This document shows, piece after piece, positions 35,281 to 45,562 of a stretch of DNA of 64,000 nt. Numbering within the stretch: position 1 is the stretch's first letter; the number at the start of each line of letters is the position of its first letter. Where the stretch lies: positions 31,772,001-31,836,000 of the forward strand of contig NC_073643.1 in the NCBI RefSeq assembly GCF_029407905.1, read 5' to 3'. Source of the DNA: Bubalus kerabau. Its lineage: Eukaryota; Chordata; Mammalia; Artiodactyla; Bovidae. Both the position numbers and the translations under genes were made by a program. The notes beneath the pieces are model-generated. The model was not told the origin of the DNA and ran no database searches. It saw only the letters and a program-made list of their open reading frames with translations.

Positions 35281-35462
35281 CTCAGATGGTAAAAGAATCC
35301 GCCTGCAATGTGGGAGGCCTGGGTTCAATCCCTGGGTTGGGAAGATCTGCTGGAGGAGGGCATGGCAATCCACCCCAGTGTTCTTGCCTGGAGAATTCCC
35401 ATGGATAGAGGAGCCTGGCCGGCTATAGTTGCAAGAGTCGGACATGACTGAGCGACTAAGCA
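35271..35462 (+). mobile_element. Bov-tA SINE
   Basis: 'ggtgactcagatggtaaaag' (tRNA-derived head with its first bases replaced), 'gttgggaagatctgctggag' and 'agtcggacatgactgagcga'. The sequence catattat occurs on both sides and is a candidate target duplication. Confidence 0.93.
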
Positions 35463-35519
35463 CATTTCATATTATAGTACAGTGTTTAAATTTGGAAGAT
35501 CATGGCAGAAAAACCTCTT

Positions 35520-35570
35520 AAGCTTGGTCAAATCCACATAAAAAGCTCTAAAGCTTGGCCAAATCCACAT
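35520..35570 (+). repeat. Short direct repeat, 20 bp twice
   Basis: The 20-mer aagcttggtcaaatccacat at 35520-35539 recurs at 35551-35570 with a single change, an offset of 31 bp. Confidence 0.9.
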
Positions 35571-35624
35571 GGCAGGTAGCACTCTATTAATGCTTGCTGA
35601 AGGACAGGTAGTCAGCTATTTACA

Positions 35625-36075
35625 CTGATTTGACTTAAGATTTTTCAGCTTTATGATGGTGTAAAAGTAATCCTCATTCAGTAGAAACCATAGTTGGAAT
35701 TTTGAGTTTTGCGCTTTCTCTAGGCCAGCAGTAGGTGGTACAGTGCTCTTTGGTGATGCTGGCTTCCTATCAGCCATGTGATCACTAGGGCAGGCAAGCA
35801 GTACGCTTACAATCATTCTGTTTTTCACTTTCAGTGCAGTCTTCATTCTATGAGATACTTGCACTTTATTGTAAAACAGGCTTTGTGTTAGATGATTTTG
35901 CACAACCATAGACTTATTGTAGGTGTTCTGAGCACCTTCACAGTAGCTAGGGTAAGCTGTGATGTTCCATAGGTTAGGCATATTAAATGCATTTTTATTT
36001 GTGAGGTTTTCAGTTTACAGTGGATTTTTTGAGATGTGAGCCCATTGTAGGATGGGGGAAATTTGTGCTAACCTG
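35625..36075. mobile_element. Tigger/pogo-class MITE
   Basis: The ends 'gacttaagatttttcagctt' and 'ggttttcagtttacagtgga' are imperfect inverted partners. The interior has 'cattctgtttttcactttca', 'gctttgtgttagatgatttt' and 'taggttaggcatattaaatg', a known pogo-like MITE order. Subfamily not assigned. Confidence 0.6.
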
Positions 36076-36079
36076 TAAT

Positions 36080-36265
36080 ACTTATTAAGCACTCACAGTG
36101 AGCTGGACCCAGGGAGAAGAGTCTCACCTACATTACCTGTTTGAGTCTTCACCACAGTCCTGTGAGGAGGGAGCCATTATTATCTCCATCCTGTAAATGG
36201 AGGAAACCGAGACAAAGCAAAGTGACATCTGTGGGATTCAGAGCCAGGTAGTCCTGCTACAGGCT
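36080..36265 (-). mobile_element. MIR SINE, antisense
   Basis: 'ttattaagcactcacagtga', 'ttattatctccatcctgtaa' and 'ggaggaaaccgagacaaagc' are antisense MIR blocks in order. Confidence 0.88.
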
Positions 36266-36434
36266 TGTCTATGTTTTTGCTTCACCAGCCTTGGGAGTTC
36301 GAGGGAGGGGTAGTTATCTGATCCACTATCACTGTTGGTTAAAGGATACTGAAGCTTGCTCTTTTACACCACGTTTTGGTCCCACCTCAAGAGAGAAGCT
36401 ATCAAGTGTGTCTAGTGTAATGAAGATGTTGCCA

Positions 36435-36525
36435 GTCATAATAATCACTCAGATTACAGAGCACTTAAGTGTGAGCCCAATCTGGGCTTTGAACCTGCCC
36501 ATTTGACCCTCACAGCATCCTAAGC
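36435..36525 (-). mobile_element. MIR-like 3' fragment, antisense
   Basis: 'cagagcacttaagtgtgagc' and 'ttgaccctcacagcatccta' resemble the antisense MIR 3' end. Short and uncertain. Positions 36526-36739 show nothing recognisable. Confidence 0.35.
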
Positions 36526-36739
36526 CATTGTGCCAGAGTCTCTCAGTGGCCCACTCCCAGGTGATGGGACTCTGGCACCTCATCACTGAGCAACGCTGCC
36601 TTCCCTACAGGTGCAGCATCTGCATTTGTCAGGGGGAAGGGGAAGAAGGTGGCTGACATTCACATTTTAAAATGGAAAAAACCTTGTTCTTTTCTCCCTT
36701 ATTACTGAAGCATTTTATGATAAATGTGAAAAAATGTTT

Positions 36740-36883
36740 AATGCAGAGCAAAAATAAATAAATCTATAGTTCTACCCCCTAGAGAAAATGACTGCTAGTG
36801 TTTTTCTATCTGCCTTTCTAGTCTTTTTCTCATGGAGATATACTTACTCTAACTCTAAATGTACTAATATTTTTATGAGTAGC
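36740..36883. mobile_element. Old LINE-type fragment, left part
   Basis: 'ttctaccccctagagaaaat', 'gactgctagtgtttttctat' and 'ctagtctttttctcatggag' match the first part of an old mammalian LINE 3' sequence whose continuation appears at 38566-38800, after removal of the MIR and BovB between them. Confidence 0.5.
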
Positions 36884-37100
36884 AGTGTTAGAAAAGAGCA
36901 AGGACTTGGACTAATACTTGCATTAATATCATAGCTTTCCCTTCCTAGCTACCTGACTTTGGACACATTATTTGATTTCTGTCTATATTTTCTGGTTTTA
37001 AAATGGGGATAAAACATAAAACTTACTTTGTTGGGGTTTGCAGTAGCCCAGGGTATGTAATGTGTTCTTTTGCAGCATCTGGCACACAGTAAATAAACCA
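36884..37100 (+). mobile_element. MIR SINE
   Basis: 'gagcaaggacttggactaat', 'ctacctgactttggacacat', 'ttttaaaatggggataaaac' and 'tggcacacagtaaataaa' follow MIR to its 3' end. A BovB is inserted directly behind it. Confidence 0.88.
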
Positions 37101-37109
37101 GAACTTTAG

Positions 37110-38552
37110 AAAGACTAGTGGAGGTGATGGAATTCCAGTTGAGCTATTTCAAATCCTGAAAGATGATGCTGTGAAAGTGCTGCACTCAATATGCCAGTGA
37201 ATTTGGAGAACTCAGCAGTGGTCACGGGACTGCAAAAGGTCAATTTTCATTCCAATCTCAAAGAAAGGCAAAGCCAAAGAATGCTCAAACTACCGCACAA
37301 TTGCACTCATCTCACACGCTAGTAAAATAATGCTCAAAATTCTCCAAGCCAGGCTTCAGCAATATGTGAACTGTGAACTTCCAGATGTTCAAACTGGTTT
37401 TAGAAAAGGCAGAGGAACCAGAGATCAAATTGCCAACATCTGCTGGATCATGGAAAAAGCAAGAGAGTTCCAGAAAAGCATCTATTTCTGCTTTATTGAC
37501 TATGCCAAAGCCTTTGACTGTGTGGATCACAATAAACTGTGGAAAATTCTTCAAGAGATGGGAATACCAGACCACCTGACCTGCCTCTTGAGAAACCTAT
37601 ATGCAGGTCAGGAAGCAACAGTTAGAACTGGACATGGAACAACAGACTGGTTCCAAATAGGAAAAGGAGTACATCAAGGCTGTATATTGTCACCCTGCTC
37701 ATTTAACTTCTATGCAGAGTACATCATGAGAAACGCTGGGCTGGAAGAAGCACAAGCTGGAGTCAAGATTGCTGGGAGAAATATCAATAACCTCAGATAT
37801 GTAGATGACACCACCCTTATGGCAGAAAGTGAAGAGCCTCTTGATGAAAGTGAAAGAGGAGAGGGAAAAAGGCTTAAAGCTCAACATTCAGAAGATGAAG
37901 ATCATGGCATCTGGTCCCATCACTTCATGGGAAATAGATGGGGAAACAGTGGAAACAGGGTCAGAGTTTATTTTTTTGGGCTCCAAAATCACTGCAGATA
38001 GTGACTGCAGCCATGAAATTAAAAGACGCTTACTCCTTGGAAGGAAAGTTATGACCGACTTAGATAGCATATTCAAAAGCAGAGACATTACTTTGCCAAC
38101 AAAGGTCCGTCTAGTCAAGGCTCTGGTTTTTCCTGTGGTCATGTATGGATGTGAGAGTTGGACTGTGAAGAAGGCTGAACACCGAAGAATTGATGCTTTT
38201 GAACTACGGTGTCGGAGAAGACTCTTGAGAGTCCCTTGGACTGCAAGGAGATCCAACCAGTCCATCCTAAAGGAAATCAGTCCTGGGTATTCATTGGAAG
38301 GAGTGATGCTAAAGCTGAAACTCCCGTACTTTGGCCACCTGATGCAAAGAGTTGACTCATTGTAAAAGACTCTGATGCTGGGAGGGATTGGGGGCAGGAG
38401 GAGAAGGGGATGACAGAGGATGAGATGGCTGGATGGCATCACTGACTTGATGGACGTGAGTCTGAGTGAACTCCGGGAGTTGGTGATGGAAAGGGAGGCC
38501 TGGCATGCTGCGATTCATGGGGTCGCAAAGAGTCAGACACGACTGAGTGACT
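37110..38552 (+). mobile_element. BovB LINE, 5'-truncated, well preserved
   Basis: About 1.44 kb from 'gactagtggaggtgatgg' within the reverse-transcriptase region to the 3' end 'gactgagtgactgaac'. It departs from the consensus as I know it at visibly fewer sites than the other two copies, so it is probably the youngest. A diverged candidate target duplication, gaactttagaaa and gaacttaggaaa, lies at 37101-37112 and 38553-38564. 5' truncation is usual for LINEs. Confidence 0.96.
37330..38365 (+). pseudogene. BovB reverse transcriptase and C-terminal region, frameshifted
   Basis: Two overlapping frames cover this region. The first, 37330-38001, encodes the reverse-transcriptase palm: FIDYAKAFDCVDH carries the first catalytic aspartate region and LRYVDDTTLM carries the catalytic pair, YVDD in place of the usual YADD. 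The second, 37805-38365, encodes the C-terminal region with FPVVMYGCESWT. The switch near 37835 matches loss of about 11 bp relative to the family sequence, where 'gaagag' is followed directly by 'cctcttg'. The endonuclease half is absent because of 5' truncation. The catalytic residues survive but no complete protein can be made. It is a retrotransposon remnant, not a host gene. Confidence 0.9.
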
Positions 38553-38565
38553 GAACTTAGGAAAA

Positions 38566-38800
38566 CTCAGTTTTTGTAACACGTCTCTGTTACTTAGCAA
38601 TATAACCCTCAACATTTAGTGAGCAGGTATGATTTGGGGATCATGTTTCCTTCTGTGTCTATGTTTATTTTTCCAACCCTTTTAAGTGACTGCATAGTAT
38701 TTCACCATCAGTATGAATCATAATATATTTAATTTTTATTGGATATTTATTTTTCCCAGTTTTTATATATTATAGACAATGCCGTGATATGTTTCCTCAC
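38566..38800. mobile_element. Old LINE-type fragment, right part
   Basis: 'cagtttttgtaacacgtctc', 'gtgactgcatagtatttcac' and 'tattatagacaatgccgtga' continue the old LINE 3' sequence begun at 36740-36883. Confidence 0.5.
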
Positions 38801-39224
38801 ACCATTGTCGCTAATTTCTCCCCCAGTGGTTATTGTTTCATTACAATCAATTCCAAAGAGTAAGGACTTAACAGGATATGCATGCTTTAAAGGTTGCTAA
38901 AGCAGTGCTAAATCCAACCACCCCCTGCACCTAAAGGCTGTGCCAGCTTACCCTGAACCCAGCCATGGAGGAGAGTGCCCATTTGTTTGTAAAACTTTGC
39001 CATAAAATTAAATTGATAAGTTTAAAAGAGAGGCAGAATTATGCTCTGTGGATGACTAACTCAAATCTGTTATCATCAAGGATAAGCAATGACTCCGAAC
39101 TGAGAAGGGAGAGACCAGTTGGATACTGATGTTCAGTTAATTGTGTGGTTCAAGAAAAGACGACGACAACTCTCATATCAGACCCCCCCGAGGGTCAGAA
39201 TTTCTATAGAGAGTTCTCAACCCA
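38801..39224. other. Unique sequence, no gene seen
   Basis: No repeat family, RNA gene or coding region is recognised. Confidence 0.45.
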
Positions 39225-39390
39225 TAGTGAGATTTAAGTAATCTTCACAGCAACCTTTTGAGGTGGGATCTCTCTTTAGCCCCATTTTGTGGATGCAGAA
39301 AGAGAGGTTTAGAGAAATCACATACTTTGTCCAAAATCACAAATTAGGTTACTGTGTGGCCGACTGGGAAGTTGAATCCAGGCACTCTCT
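39225..39390 (-). mobile_element. MIR SINE, antisense
   Basis: 'ttcacagcaaccttttgagg', 'gaggtttagagaaatcacat' and 'agttgaatccaggcactc' are antisense MIR blocks in order. Confidence 0.85.
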
Positions 39391-39679
39391 CAGGTTCTTG
39401 TTCTTGTCCTGAGATGTTGGAAATGGAAATATGATTGCCGGAGCCAGCATGGAGATAAAGTGAGACCAAGCAGAGTAGCTGGCTAAGCCTGGGGTGGGGG
39501 CAGAGTAGAAGGGCAGCAGGGTTTCTAGCTTGTTGGAATAGAAGGCACAGCTTCAGCGGCAGACATAGGGGTGTGGAGAGAAGGGCCCCATGTAGACCAG
39601 GTGTGCAGATTCAGATGTATATACGGGACTATGGAGTCTGGGACTGGAGATCTGCCAGGAGATACAGTAACACCCGTTG

Positions 39680-39850
39680 CCCTGTTTTACAGCTTACATG
39701 GATCATCCTGCTTAATCCTTTTACCACCCCATGACATGTGACCTGTCCTTACCTTCATTCTATAGTTGCAGAAACTGAGGCCCAGAGAGCTTGAATAACT
39801 CAGTCCACCAGTGTCACAGCCAGAATCAGACCCCAGGCAGCCAGGTCCTG
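39680..39850 (-). mobile_element. MIR SINE, antisense
   Basis: 'gcagaaactgaggcccagag', 'gtgtcacagccagaatcaga' and 'ccccaggcagccaggtcc' give a clear antisense MIR. Confidence 0.85.
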
Positions 39851-40624
39851 ATTTGAGCCAAAGAAGATGGGAAGGAGAACTTTGTGAGGAGTTTGCACCC
39901 TGGGATGTATTGTTGGAAGTGATCGCTCCCTTCTTTTGAACTTTGTAACAGTTATGGTCTGTAGAATTCATCTGGCAATTAATCACATATTCCCCATGAC
40001 ACAACTCTCCTTGTTGTCCTGAAATGTTATTTCAATCACATATTGTTATTTAGCTTCTTGTGCTGAGAAGACAGCTGAGCCTGGATAGCCACCTGGCCCA
40101 GCTCCCAAACATGCACCACAGTTCCGCAGAGGGGGGTCTACATAAATGTGTGACTGAATTTCATTTGAGGGGTCTTGTTCTGGAGACTTTTGGACAGACA
40201 GCATTCATGGAGAGGCAGGGAGAGGGAAAGGAAGGAGCATGGACAATGCCTAGGGTTTTGATCAGGTGAACTTCAGAGAACGAGGAGGAGACTGAGGACT
40301 AGAAAGCATCCTCCTGCACAGGGAATGAAAGGACGGTGCCTCGGCCACCGGCATCAGCCCCGCTCCCCCTGTCACCTGTCTCCGTGTGGATGTCCCCTGC
40401 GACTTCTAGGTGTTACCAGGGCTCACTTGGTTCTATGCTTCCCTCCTGACCAAAATTTGCCCGAGTGCATGAAAGCAGCTGAGGGATTTCGACTGTGGGA
40501 GGTAGTGTGGTGCTCCCGATAGAGTTCTAACCCTGTATTTCCAGTGGGGCTTCATCTTGAGAACCTTTCCAGATTTCCCTTTTGAGCTTTCGGAAGAGTA
40601 GTAGTCTGTTGTATTGGGTAATGT
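39851..40624. other. Unique sequence, no gene seen
   Basis: The segment 40280-40540 is GC-richer than its surroundings but lacks CpG-island density. The open frames at 40060-40269 and 40325-40522 have no recognisable domain. Confidence 0.45.
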
Positions 40625-40800
40625 GAAGGGAGGAGACTTGGATTTCAGATACGAGTGCTGGTATCACTTACTAACCCTGGCCTTGGGTGGAAGACTTGGC
40701 TTCTCTGGTCTTTCCTCATCTGTCAGATAGCCGTATTTACTTGTGAAGATTATAAGACCTTGGATGGAAGTGCTCTGTCAGGACAGAGTGCCAGGTGTGG
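40625..40800 (+). mobile_element. MIR SINE, diverged
   Basis: 'tatcacttactaaccctggc', 'ggtctttcctcatctgtcag' and 'caggacagagtgccagg' follow MIR in order. Positions 40801-41109 hold nothing recognisable. Confidence 0.65.
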
Positions 40801-41119
40801 ACAGGGCTCCATGCATGCTGGCTGGTCTTAGAAGTGGATGTCCTTAGGACAGTATCCAGAGACCTCTCACTCTGTTGAACACCAAGGTGAAAGGTCAGTG
40901 TGTTCCTTTCTTTTCCTGTATTTATGATATAGATATTTCACCACTTTGACCCTTTGATAATTCTCCCTGATGGTTTGGTCGTAATCATCAGCTCTTCTGC
41001 TCTCCCGAGGCATTTCCAAACCACGCCATTCCAGCCCGTTTCTCAGAAGGAAACGTGGCCGTCAGTCACTGGGCCCCTCGGAGACTGGTCGTCATCCTCA
41101 CATCCATGTACCAGGCTGC

Positions 41120-41398
41120 ACTGCTGCTGCTGCGAAGTCGCTTCAGTTGTGGCCGACTCTGTGCGACCCAATCGACGGCAGCCCACCAGGCTCCCCGGTC
41201 CCTGGGATTCTCCAGGCAAGAACACTGGAGTTGGAGTGGGTTGCCATTTCCTTCTCCAATGCATGAAAGTGAAAAGTGAAAGAAGTCGCTCAGTCGTGTC
41301 CCACTCTTCGCAACCCCCTGGACTGCAGCCCACCAGGCTCCTCCGTCCATGGGATTTTCCAGGCAAGAGTACTGGAGTGGGGTGCCATTGCCTTCTCC
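41120..41398 (-). mobile_element. Bov-A2 SINE, antisense, with target-site duplication
   Basis: 'gctgctgctgcgaagtcgct', two monomers joined by 'gaaagtgaaaagtgaaag', ending 'gccattgccttctcc'. The 9-bp duplication accaggctg flanks it at 41110-41118 and 41399-41407. Confidence 0.96.
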
Positions 41399-41408
41399 AC
41401 CAGGCTGT

Positions 41409-43189
41409 ATTGGGTTATGTTTATTATTATTATTTTAACTTTGTAAGAATTATCTGGATGTTGTTTTTTAGTCATTTTATTAGTCATTCAACTTTTTTGA
41501 TTTTTTTGAGATGGATGAAAGACAGATCACTTTGAGGCAGTGGGTCAGATGGAGGTGGCTGACTGGGTAACTGTATCCCCGCTGAGTCAGCTGTCTGCTC
41601 AAACAGCTAAAAGCTGAAGAATGCTGATGACTTGTCACCGGCCGGCGTCACATTAACTTGAAATTCCGTTTCTGCTCCTCAGTTGTGGGAACTTGGATGC
41701 CTTTGGTGGATTGTTGGAAAGCACTCCAAGTATTGTATTGATTGGATTATGGAGCCTGGAATTGTCAGTTATCCCCTAAAGTGGCATTTTCCATTCAAGG
41801 CTGAGGCATAAAAATTATGAAATGGGACGGTTCAAAAAGGTAGGATTTGATGCTGTTTATTTTTAGAAAGGAAAAGCCAGGCTCTGACAAACTCTGATTC
41901 GCAGAGGCTCTCCAATAGTTGGCAAAACGGGGACAGGGTTTGTGCTTCCTACTCATTGGTTGTGCAGCCTCCAACCCCCTGGGCCTTATTGCCCTTCTGC
42001 TAAAACTGTCTGGACAGCTGTTTGTTTTTGTTCTTCTTCCTTGATTGGAGAGACAATCTCAGTATCAAGGGTGATGGCTGCCTCAAAATGCCCTTGGCCC
42101 CTTGTCCCTTCATCATATCTCTGAATCACATTATAACCTTGGGAAAGAAGTCTTAGAAGTATGTTTGTTCTCTGATATCTGTGTGTTCTGTACATTAGGT
42201 GTCTTGGGTGAGGGATAAGGTGCCATATGGGGTTACTTTGCCTCCTTACACTACCGTACACAATAAAAGAATAATGCTTTGTAAATGGGGATGTTTATCT
42301 TATTATGCTACCACAACTTCAACTTCCTTGTTGGTTTTTTATTTTTTTTTAAAACTTCTTTAAATTGGGCATGGGCTTAGAAGATGATTTGAAAGTCGGG
42401 GGCAGGGATGGGGGTGGTATTTGCTTTAACAGAGTTTGGCCTCTTGTATTTTTTTAAGTAAGGAATACAGGCCTTCCTCAAAGACCTGTGGTAAGAAGGC
42501 TTTTGTTGCTAGTTGGAATACTGGGACCCAGAGAATTCTCTGGAAGAGAGCTTTGACCCACCTCTGGTGGGATTTCATGTTTCATTCCACAGACCAATTG
42601 TTTTACACAGTACTTTTAAACCAGCTTCAAGACCATTGGTTTTTTTCAAAAGTTATTTCTCCCGTTTTACTCTTGTGTTTCCTTCCCTTTTCAATAATAG
42701 AGGACTTTTCTGTTTTACAGTTGAAGCTGCTACCTTTTTCTTAATTTTAAAGCAGGCAGAAATCATCACTGACTAGGCATCTCAGAGAATTGCAGTTAAT
42801 ATTGTGACCTAGTTGCTTTCTTCATTTTTAGAAAATTTTGTTTTATTTTTCCCCCAACATCAGCTCTGTATGCTGATTTTTGTAACCTTAATCTCTCACG
42901 GAAAATATGGACCCTATCCATTCACACGACAATGATGTCTGGTTTCACCATGTTATCACTTCCCGTGGAATATCACCACTGGGGAAACTGAGACTTGAGT
43001 TTGCCATTCTCCTTCATCTGCAGGACCCGCCATTGTCAAAAATTATAGTGACAAGTTTCTTGTTAATAGCCTCATCACTGTGAATGTGATTCTTGTTCTC
43101 ATCCAGTAGAGAGCCTTGGTTACCCACAACCCACTTCCAGCTTTTGATCAGATACATAGGGATCACCTATCAAGTGTGAAGATGAAATA
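41409..43189. other. Unique sequence, no gene seen
   Basis: Open frames at 42436-42776 (plus, two frames) have no recognisable domain. No repeat family or RNA gene is recognised. Confidence 0.5.
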
Positions 43190-43410
43190 ATATCATTTGT
43201 TTACCACCTTGAGTTGTTTACCACAGGCTGTGAAAAATATGTTTTGAATTTAAAAGTGCAAAAAACAAGTGTACCAGCTATCAAAAAGTTCTCCCTGCAA
43301 AGTAAACATGTTTATAGAGCAAGACTCAAAACAAAATACTTGATCACGATAAGCCCAGCCAATGAAAAGAAAGTAAACGTGTTTACCACGAAAACCTTAT
43401 AAAGAGCCCA
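43190..43410 (+). promoter_or_regulatory. Promoter-like segment: forkhead-type motif cluster, CCAAT and TATAAA
   Basis: Four exact TGTTTAC or GTAAACA forkhead core motifs lie at 43198, 43215, 43302 and 43380. The copies at 43302 and 43380 are each part of a near-palindrome (GTAAACATGTTTAT and GTAAACGTGTTTAC). A CCAAT box at 43359-43363 and TATAAAG at 43398-43404 follow with promoter-like spacing, and the downstream sequence is GC-richer. It could be a host regulatory element, the U3 region of an old LTR I do not recognise, or coincidence. Confidence 0.3.
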
Positions 43411-44189
43411 GATGGCAGCCAGCCCTCTGCTCGCTTGACTGTTCTTCACGGGAGCAGCGAGGCTCCCCAGGGCTTCAGGGATGCATGAAGCACTTGCCCT
43501 GCCAGGAGGCGGCTCCCTTTTCAAGCCCTGCTCTCTCAACGTAGCCCAACTTGTCAGTGAGGGTGGAAGGCTTGTGTTTTGTGCGACTAAGCTGAACCTC
43601 TAGTGGAAGGTATTTGTGAAACTGAGCCTCGAGTTCCCATAAATCTTTAGCAACTTGTCATAGATGACCCCAAGTAGGCTTATGGGGAATCTTATCTTTC
43701 TGGCTCCCTGATAGAACCAAGATGAGTATCACATATAATAACCTTCTGTGTCCTGGGCACTGTAGTGAAGACATCTAGGATATAAACCATGAATCACACC
43801 GAAGCCTGGCTTCACCCATCTCATTCAGGTGAAGGAACCAAAGAGCTCGAGCAGGAAGTTGGTAGAAAAGACATAGTCATCCTGAGTGATAACAGGGATT
43901 TTGGGGGTATGTGGAAAATGAGCCTTAGATGCTGTAAAAGAGAAAGCTTAGAAGGAGGATGATGTACTGGGCATGTGGTAAAGAGGTAAGAATTTGAGTT
44001 TTGGTGCCTTTTCTCATCGCAGTCATGGAGCAAATTCAGGAGAAATGACCCTATGAGTGTTGGCTCCATGTAAGGTCATTAGTGAATTTCAGAGTTCAAG
44101 GTCTTTGAAGTGGAACAGTTCTAAGGAATGGTGAAATCAAAGTTTTGGCCATGCCTTCAGGTGTAGAGGAAGTGGTAGTGGTTAATTAG
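43411..44189. other. Unique sequence downstream of the promoter-like segment
   Basis: No open frame with recognisable domain and no clear splice donor. If the upstream TATA box is used, the transcript would be non-coding as far as can be seen. Confidence 0.4.
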
Positions 44190-44335
44190 AACTTAATGCA
44201 CCCTTACTCTGGGCAGATATTATCCCAATTTTCAGGTATGGAGGAACTTGCCCAAGGGTATAACTAGTAAGTGGCATGGCTCGGATGGGACATGAGCAGG
44301 TAGCCTGAGCACTCAACTAATGCAGTATACTGCTT
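44190..44335 (-). mobile_element. MIR SINE, antisense, diverged
   Basis: 'gatattatcccaattttcag', 'cttgcccaagggtataacta' and 'taagtggcatggctcggatg' are antisense MIR blocks. Confidence 0.75.
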
Positions 44336-44410
44336 CTCAAATAGGCTGAAAGCTTTTAGGATAAGTTAAGATAACCCAGTGTGTATTCATTTACTTGAAC
44401 AGCTGGCAGG

Positions 44411-44436
44411 TTTTTTTTTTTTTTTTTTTTTTTTTT
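44411..44436 (-). repeat. Poly-T run of 26 bp, possibly an antisense poly-A tail
   Basis: The run is pure T and abuts 'gagtggtatcttatctgaac'. On the minus strand this reads as a tail on the sequence to its right (see next entry). Confidence 0.9.
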
Positions 44437-44828
44437 GAGTGGTATCTTATCTGAACCAGGCCTGATGTAAGCCTTGGCCAGGCTGTTGGAAGGGCCATCT
44501 TCATGGCTACTGAGGTTGATAAAAGTGGTCACACTGAAGGAATGTAGACCAAAACTGTTAACCAGATACTGAAACATCTGAGACAGGTGTAGAAGTGCAC
44601 TTGACATTTAGATTTAAAAGCTGTATGGTTGGGTTGGAAGCAGTGGTTCCCTCACATATGGTCATCAAAAGAAGGGTTCCGAAGAGTCAAGGAATCACAG
44701 TGGAGAGGAATGATAGTATTCTCCATGGGGTAGATGGCAGGCAAGGTAGACTATTAGCAGAGCCATAACTTGGCTGTAAGAAAAGAAAGAAAGGCCAACT
44801 CTTCCCTGTTTGCATGAAGTCAGGGGAT
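44437..44828 (-). other. Possible retrocopy 3' end, unidentified
   Basis: Minus-strand sequence ending in the 26-bp A-run could be a small processed retrocopy. A minus-strand frame is open from about 44607 into the tail, but its product resembles nothing I know. The repeated tggcagg on either side (44404-44410, and near 44735) is too short to prove a target duplication. Confidence 0.2.
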
Positions 44829-45099
44829 GTTGCTATGCTAAGTCACTTCAGTCGTGTCCGACTCTGTGCGACCCCATAGGCGGCAGCCTACCAGGCTCCC
44901 TGGTCCCTGGGATTCTCCAGGCAAGAACACTGGAGTGGGTTGCCATTTCCTTCTCCAATGCATGAAAGTGAAAAGTGAAAGTGAAGTCGCTCAGTCGTGT
45001 CCGACTCCTAGCGACCCCATGGACTGCAGCCTACCAGGCTTCTCCGTCCATGGGATTTTCCAGGCAAGAGTACTGGAGTGGGGTGCCATTGCCTTCTCC
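44829..45099 (-). mobile_element. Bov-A2 SINE, antisense
   Basis: 'ttgctatgctaagtcacttc', two monomers joined by 'aagtgaaaagtgaaagtg', ending 'gccattgccttctcc'. Complete and well preserved. Confidence 0.96.
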
Positions 45100-45196
45100 G
45101 GGGAAAGGTGAAAGGGATATCTTTAAGGAAAAGGGAAAGTCTCCATATTGTTCATGATGTTAATCTTGGAAGGTGGTGGAAAGAAATGAGCACTGG

Positions 45197-45552
45197 GGCT
45201 TCCCTGGTGGCTCAGTGGTAAAGAATCTGCTTGCCAATGCAGGCCCCTGGCTTTGATCCCTGCTCTGGGAACAGCCTGCTTGCCATGGGGCAACTAAGCC
45301 CGTGCACCACAACTATTGAGCCTGTGCTCTAGAGCTCGGGAACTGCAATGACTGAGCCTATGAGCCCCAACCACTAAAGCCTGCGTGCCCTAGAGCCTGT
45401 GATCTACAGCAGGAGAAGCCACTGCAATGAGAAGCCCACACGTGCAACTAGAGAAAGCCCATATGGCAACAAAGACCCAGTGCAGCCATAAATAAATACA
45501 ATTTTTTTTTTAAAAGAAATAATGTTAATTGGATAAATTTTTTTTTTTAAAG
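45197..45552 (+). mobile_element. CHR-2-type tRNA SINE, full length, with target-site duplication
   Basis: tRNA-derived head 'ggcttccctggtggctcagt', then 'gccatggggcaactaagccc', repeated 'gcctgtgctctagagctc'-like units, and 'agacccagtgcagccataaa' before an AAATA tail. A 10-bp duplication, tgagcactgg and tgagcattgg, flanks it at 45187-45196 and 45553-45562. The right duplication lies beyond a second T-rich stretch, so the tail has been remodelled. Confidence 0.92.
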
Positions 45553-45562
45553 TGAGCATTGG

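Noticed and set aside
37330..38001. 223-codon frame with reverse-transcriptase motifs considered as a domesticated gene or retron
   Set aside because: It lies inside a BovB with the normal 3' end, is 5'-truncated, and is frameshifted downstream. This is an ordinary LINE remnant.
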